Below the pieces are notes generated by a model. It did no database searches and had not been told where the DNA came from. It saw only the letters and a program-made list of their open reading frames with translations. This document shows, in pieces, positions 29,978-31,708 of a stretch of DNA of 31,708 nt. Source of the stretch: SZUA-451 sp034721895 (lineage in GTDB: Bacteria > Campylobacterota > Campylobacteria > Campylobacterales > Sulfurovaceae); contig JAYEND010000116.1 in the NCBI GenBank assembly GCA_034721895.1, positions 1 to 31,708 of the forward strand, read 5' to 3'. Every line of letters begins with the position of its first letter. Position 1 is the stretch's first letter. A program made the position numbers and the translations under genes.

Positions 29978-30679
29978 CTAATCCCCCTTCGGAAATCTGA
30001 TGGAGATACTGACTTCAGCACCCTTCAGCAGCTTCTTTATCTTCCTGGGCTTCATCGCTCTCATTGCTTCCAGCAGATTTTTCTCAAACTTCGCTTCCTT
30101 CTTTTTAATCTTACGGGATATTTTTTCCTTCTTTTTCTTTATGGGTTCTTTCTTTTTTTTCTGTTCTTTCTCTTCGATCATCAATTCCTCAGGTTCCATA
30201 TCACTCTCCTCATTTTCAGCGATCTCCAACCACTCTTCGGTCAGAAGCTGTTTTATTTTTTCTATCTCCGCGCTATCCAATATTGAGTTTTCTATTTCCT
30301 GATCACTTTTGTTTTCATCAACCCCTGCAGAGACAACATCTCCTGCATCAAATGTCTCCTCCGGCTTCTCCGGAAGAGTTTCGATTACTCTGCTGATTTC
30401 AGAAGGAAGAAAAGGCTTTGCAACAACACTGTCGATCCCCTCAACTATTTTCTCTTTCTGGGAACTGAATAAAATCTTTTTTCTGGCTGTCACTTTATTC
30501 GAGAATGCTTTGATTCCCTCTTCATTACAGCAATCCTCATCCATAAAGAGAATATCATATCGACCTTGCGGGACCACCTCATAACCGGTGATCTCATCGA
30601 TATGGATATTCGCACTGCCTGTAACTAAAGAGATTAGGCGTGAAATTACCGGATTGGTGTTAACAAGAAGGATTTGCAT
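29978..30679 (-). CDS. Poly-E-like protein with a degenerate receiver domain
   Basis: A 233-residue protein in the position of the 'poly-E-rich'/'highly acidic' protein that precedes gmk in Helicobacter and Campylobacter. Residues 1-105 look like a response-regulator receiver: ILLVNTNP (first strand, acidic pair replaced), YDILFMDEDCC (aspartate at the phospho-acceptor place), KKILFSSQ (Ser/Thr switch) and VVAKPFLPSEI (conserved KP). The rest is low-complexity, acidic then strongly lysine-rich (KEQKKKKEPIKKKKEKISRK), ending in a basic helix. Phosphorylation is doubtful without the acidic pocket, so it may be a protein-interaction module. The start is ATG 30679, with GGAG upstream; a TTG 15 bp earlier lacks a site. 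Confidence 0.75.
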   Translation of the reverse strand: MQILLVNTNPVISRLISLVTGSANIHIDEITGYEVVPQGRYDILFMDEDCCNEEGIKAFSNKVTARKKILFSSQKEKIVEGIDSVVAKPFLPSEISRVIETLPEKPEETFDAGDVVSAGVDENKSDQEIENSILDSAEIEKIKQLLTEEWLEIAENEESDMEPEELMIEEKEQKKKKEPIKKKKEKISRKIKKKEAKFEKNLLEAMRAMKPRKIKKLLKGAEVSISIRFPKGD

Positions 30680-30780
30680 TAAAGGCTGCTCCAATATAGT
30701 ATTAATAGGATATTTTATACTAATTTGGGTTAAGGAAAGGGAAGACCCAATGAAAAAAATGAGCGCCTAAAAACCTTTTA

Positions 30781-30801
30781 TTACCACACGATCAATGTCA
30801 T
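30781..30801 (-). CDS. Possible six-codon leader peptide with a strong ribosome binding site
   Basis: On the minus strand AGAGGAGGT, five bases, then ATG ACA TTG ATC GTG TGG TAA (MTLIVW). The Shine-Dalgarno is nearly perfect, yet the frame has only six codons. It lies about 100 bp upstream of the poly-E-like gene and could be a leader peptide, or the intact start of a broken small gene. Confidence 0.3.
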   Translation of the reverse strand: MTLIVW

Positions 30802-30834
30802 GACGTACCTCCTCTATATTTTACCATAAAAACC

Positions 30835-30902
30835 GTTAAAATTCTACTAATTCTAAATATTTTAATGATTTTATTCTATTCATCGTTAAAATATGTTAAA
30901 AT
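30835..30902 (+). promoter_or_regulatory. GTTAAAAT repeats upstream of the Fic gene
   Basis: GTTAAAAT occurs at 30835-30842, 30885-30892 and 30895-30902; GTTAACG follows at the gene start. The last two are 10 bp apart, one helical turn, and their TAAAAT parts resemble -10 boxes. They could be a promoter with operator repeats; a start from the 30887 box would give a leader of only about 10 nt. Confidence 0.35.
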
Positions 30903-30908
30903 ACCACT

Positions 30909-31708
30909 ATGTTAACGAAAAAACAAAGAACCAAAATAGACACTTTACGAAAAGAGTATTTTCAATCTGCTGCGGGTAAGGAACAACTGCTTAAACTCAT
31001 ATCTGAGACTGAAGTTTTTGAGCAGGTCTATAACTCAAATGCCATCGAAAACTCAACTCTGAGCATAGAAGAGACAGAAAAAATCCTTTTGCAAATAGAC
31101 TTGGACAGGTATGTATCGGAAATAGAGATATTTGAGGCAAAAAATCTAGCTCGTGTGACTGAGTATATAGATAACAATGCCAAAGAAAAAGAGCTGAATT
31201 CGGAAATAATACTTTTTTTGCATAAAATCCTTATATCTAACATCAGAAATGATATTGCCGGCAGGTTTAGGATGGGTGATGAGTATGTCAGGGTAGGCAA
31301 TCACATCGCTCCTGCTCCCTCTCAGATAGCAGAAGGCTTGGAGCAAACCTTTATGACATATAAGGAAGATATTTCTCAAAACATTGTCGAAAGAATAGCA
31401 CGATTTCATCTGGACTTTGAGACACTTCATCCTTTCATAGATGGTAACGGACGTATAGGGAGAAGTCTCAATAATTATCTGCTGATACGAGAAGGGTATG
31501 TGCCTGTAATTATAAGATTTTTAGACAGGCAAGAATATTATAAAGCGTTTCAAGAGTTTAATATGCTGGGGAAAGCAGAGATAATGGAGCAGATAATTTA
31601 TGGGGCTTTGGTGAACAGTTATTATAAGCGATTGGCATACCTTAAAGGCTTGAAAATAGTGACTCTCAATAGTTACGCAAAAACCCATAAGCTCTCACAC
31701 TCAAACCT
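30909..31708 (+). CDS. Fic-domain protein (AMPylase type), 3' end outside the window
   Basis: The frame from ATG 30909 stays open to the window end (266 codons seen). It carries the Fic motif HPFIDGNGRIGR at residues 174-185, complete with the catalytic histidine and the anion-binding GNGR. An inhibitory-helix motif SNAIEN (43-48; S/TxxxE G/N) precedes it, so this is a class II Fic protein that restrains itself through its own N-terminus. Such enzymes typically transfer AMP from ATP to a hydroxyl of a target protein; the target is unknown. There is no clear Shine-Dalgarno sequence, and an upstream in-frame stop excludes an earlier start. The AT-rich composition and position suggest accessory DNA. 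Confidence 0.88.
   Translation, partial: MLTKKQRTKIDTLRKEYFQSAAGKEQLLKLISETEVFEQVYNSNAIENSTLSIEETEKILLQIDLDRYVSEIEIFEAKNLARVTEYIDNNAKEKELNSEIILFLHKILISNIRNDIAGRFRMGDEYVRVGNHIAPAPSQIAEGLEQTFMTYKEDISQNIVERIARFHLDFETLHPFIDGNGRIGRSLNNYLLIREGYVPVIIRFLDRQEYYKAFQEFNMLGKAEIMEQIIYGALVNSYYKRLAYLKGLKIVTLNSYAKTHKLSHSN

Overview
The window looks like a chromosomal segment of a Campylobacterota (epsilonproteobacterial) respiratory bacterium, probably a Sulfurovum-like sulfur or hydrogen oxidiser. The evidence is a nap cluster in the epsilon order napA-G-H-B-F-(x)-L-D with no napC, a HP0268-like gene next to miaB and nusA, the gap-pgk-tpiA / nadD-rsfS block, and the argS-tatA-gmk-'poly-E' block. The genus is inference; no rRNA is present.

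Layout. 1-1379 is accessory DNA: a possible 24-residue hydrophobic peptide gene, a TumE/TumA-type toxin-antitoxin pair with a clear promoter and operator, and at 1359-1379 a tRNA 3'-end-like fragment that looks like an attachment-site remnant. 1380-3229 holds an unknown gene, a Sel1-repeat secreted protein and a long repeat-bearing leader in front of napA. 3230-10704 is the periplasmic nitrate reductase operon, followed by a porin gene with a strong promoter (10888-12322). 12323-12882 contains a terminator, a 272-bp element bounded by 28-bp perfect inverted repeats, and the rimO leader. 12883-20188 carries translation and RNA-modification genes (rimO, tilS, miaB, nusA), an S23-type four-helix-bundle gene, a Xer recombinase, a DUF374 acyltransferase and a HP0268-like gene. 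20396-22766 carries a lone oligopeptide-type ABC permease and a second porin. 22941-25867 is the lower-glycolysis operon gap-pgk-tpiA, divergent from nadD-rsfS. 26842-30679 is the poly-E-gmk-tatA-argS group plus a small membrane protein. The window ends inside a Fic-domain gene.

How the genes connect. NapA (Tat-exported) and NapB form the periplasmic reductase; NapG and NapH replace NapC as quinol-to-NapB electron route; NapD, NapF and NapL are maturation or accessory factors. The tatA gene further along encodes part of the export machinery NapA needs.

Most interesting signals. (1) A family of 7-bp tandem repeats (CAGTGAG and relatives) sits at six gene ends. In five cases the strand carrying stop codons is the sense strand at a 3' end; in the sixth, at the 5' end of tilS, the stop-free strand is read and supplies coding sequence. 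(2) A 61-nt element occurs twice, before napD and rimO, with a conserved core and a 12-bp hairpin whose sequence changes while its pairing is kept. (3) The 272-bp inverted-repeat element. (4) The tRNA-like att remnant. (5) An unrecognised acidic protein inside the nap operon.
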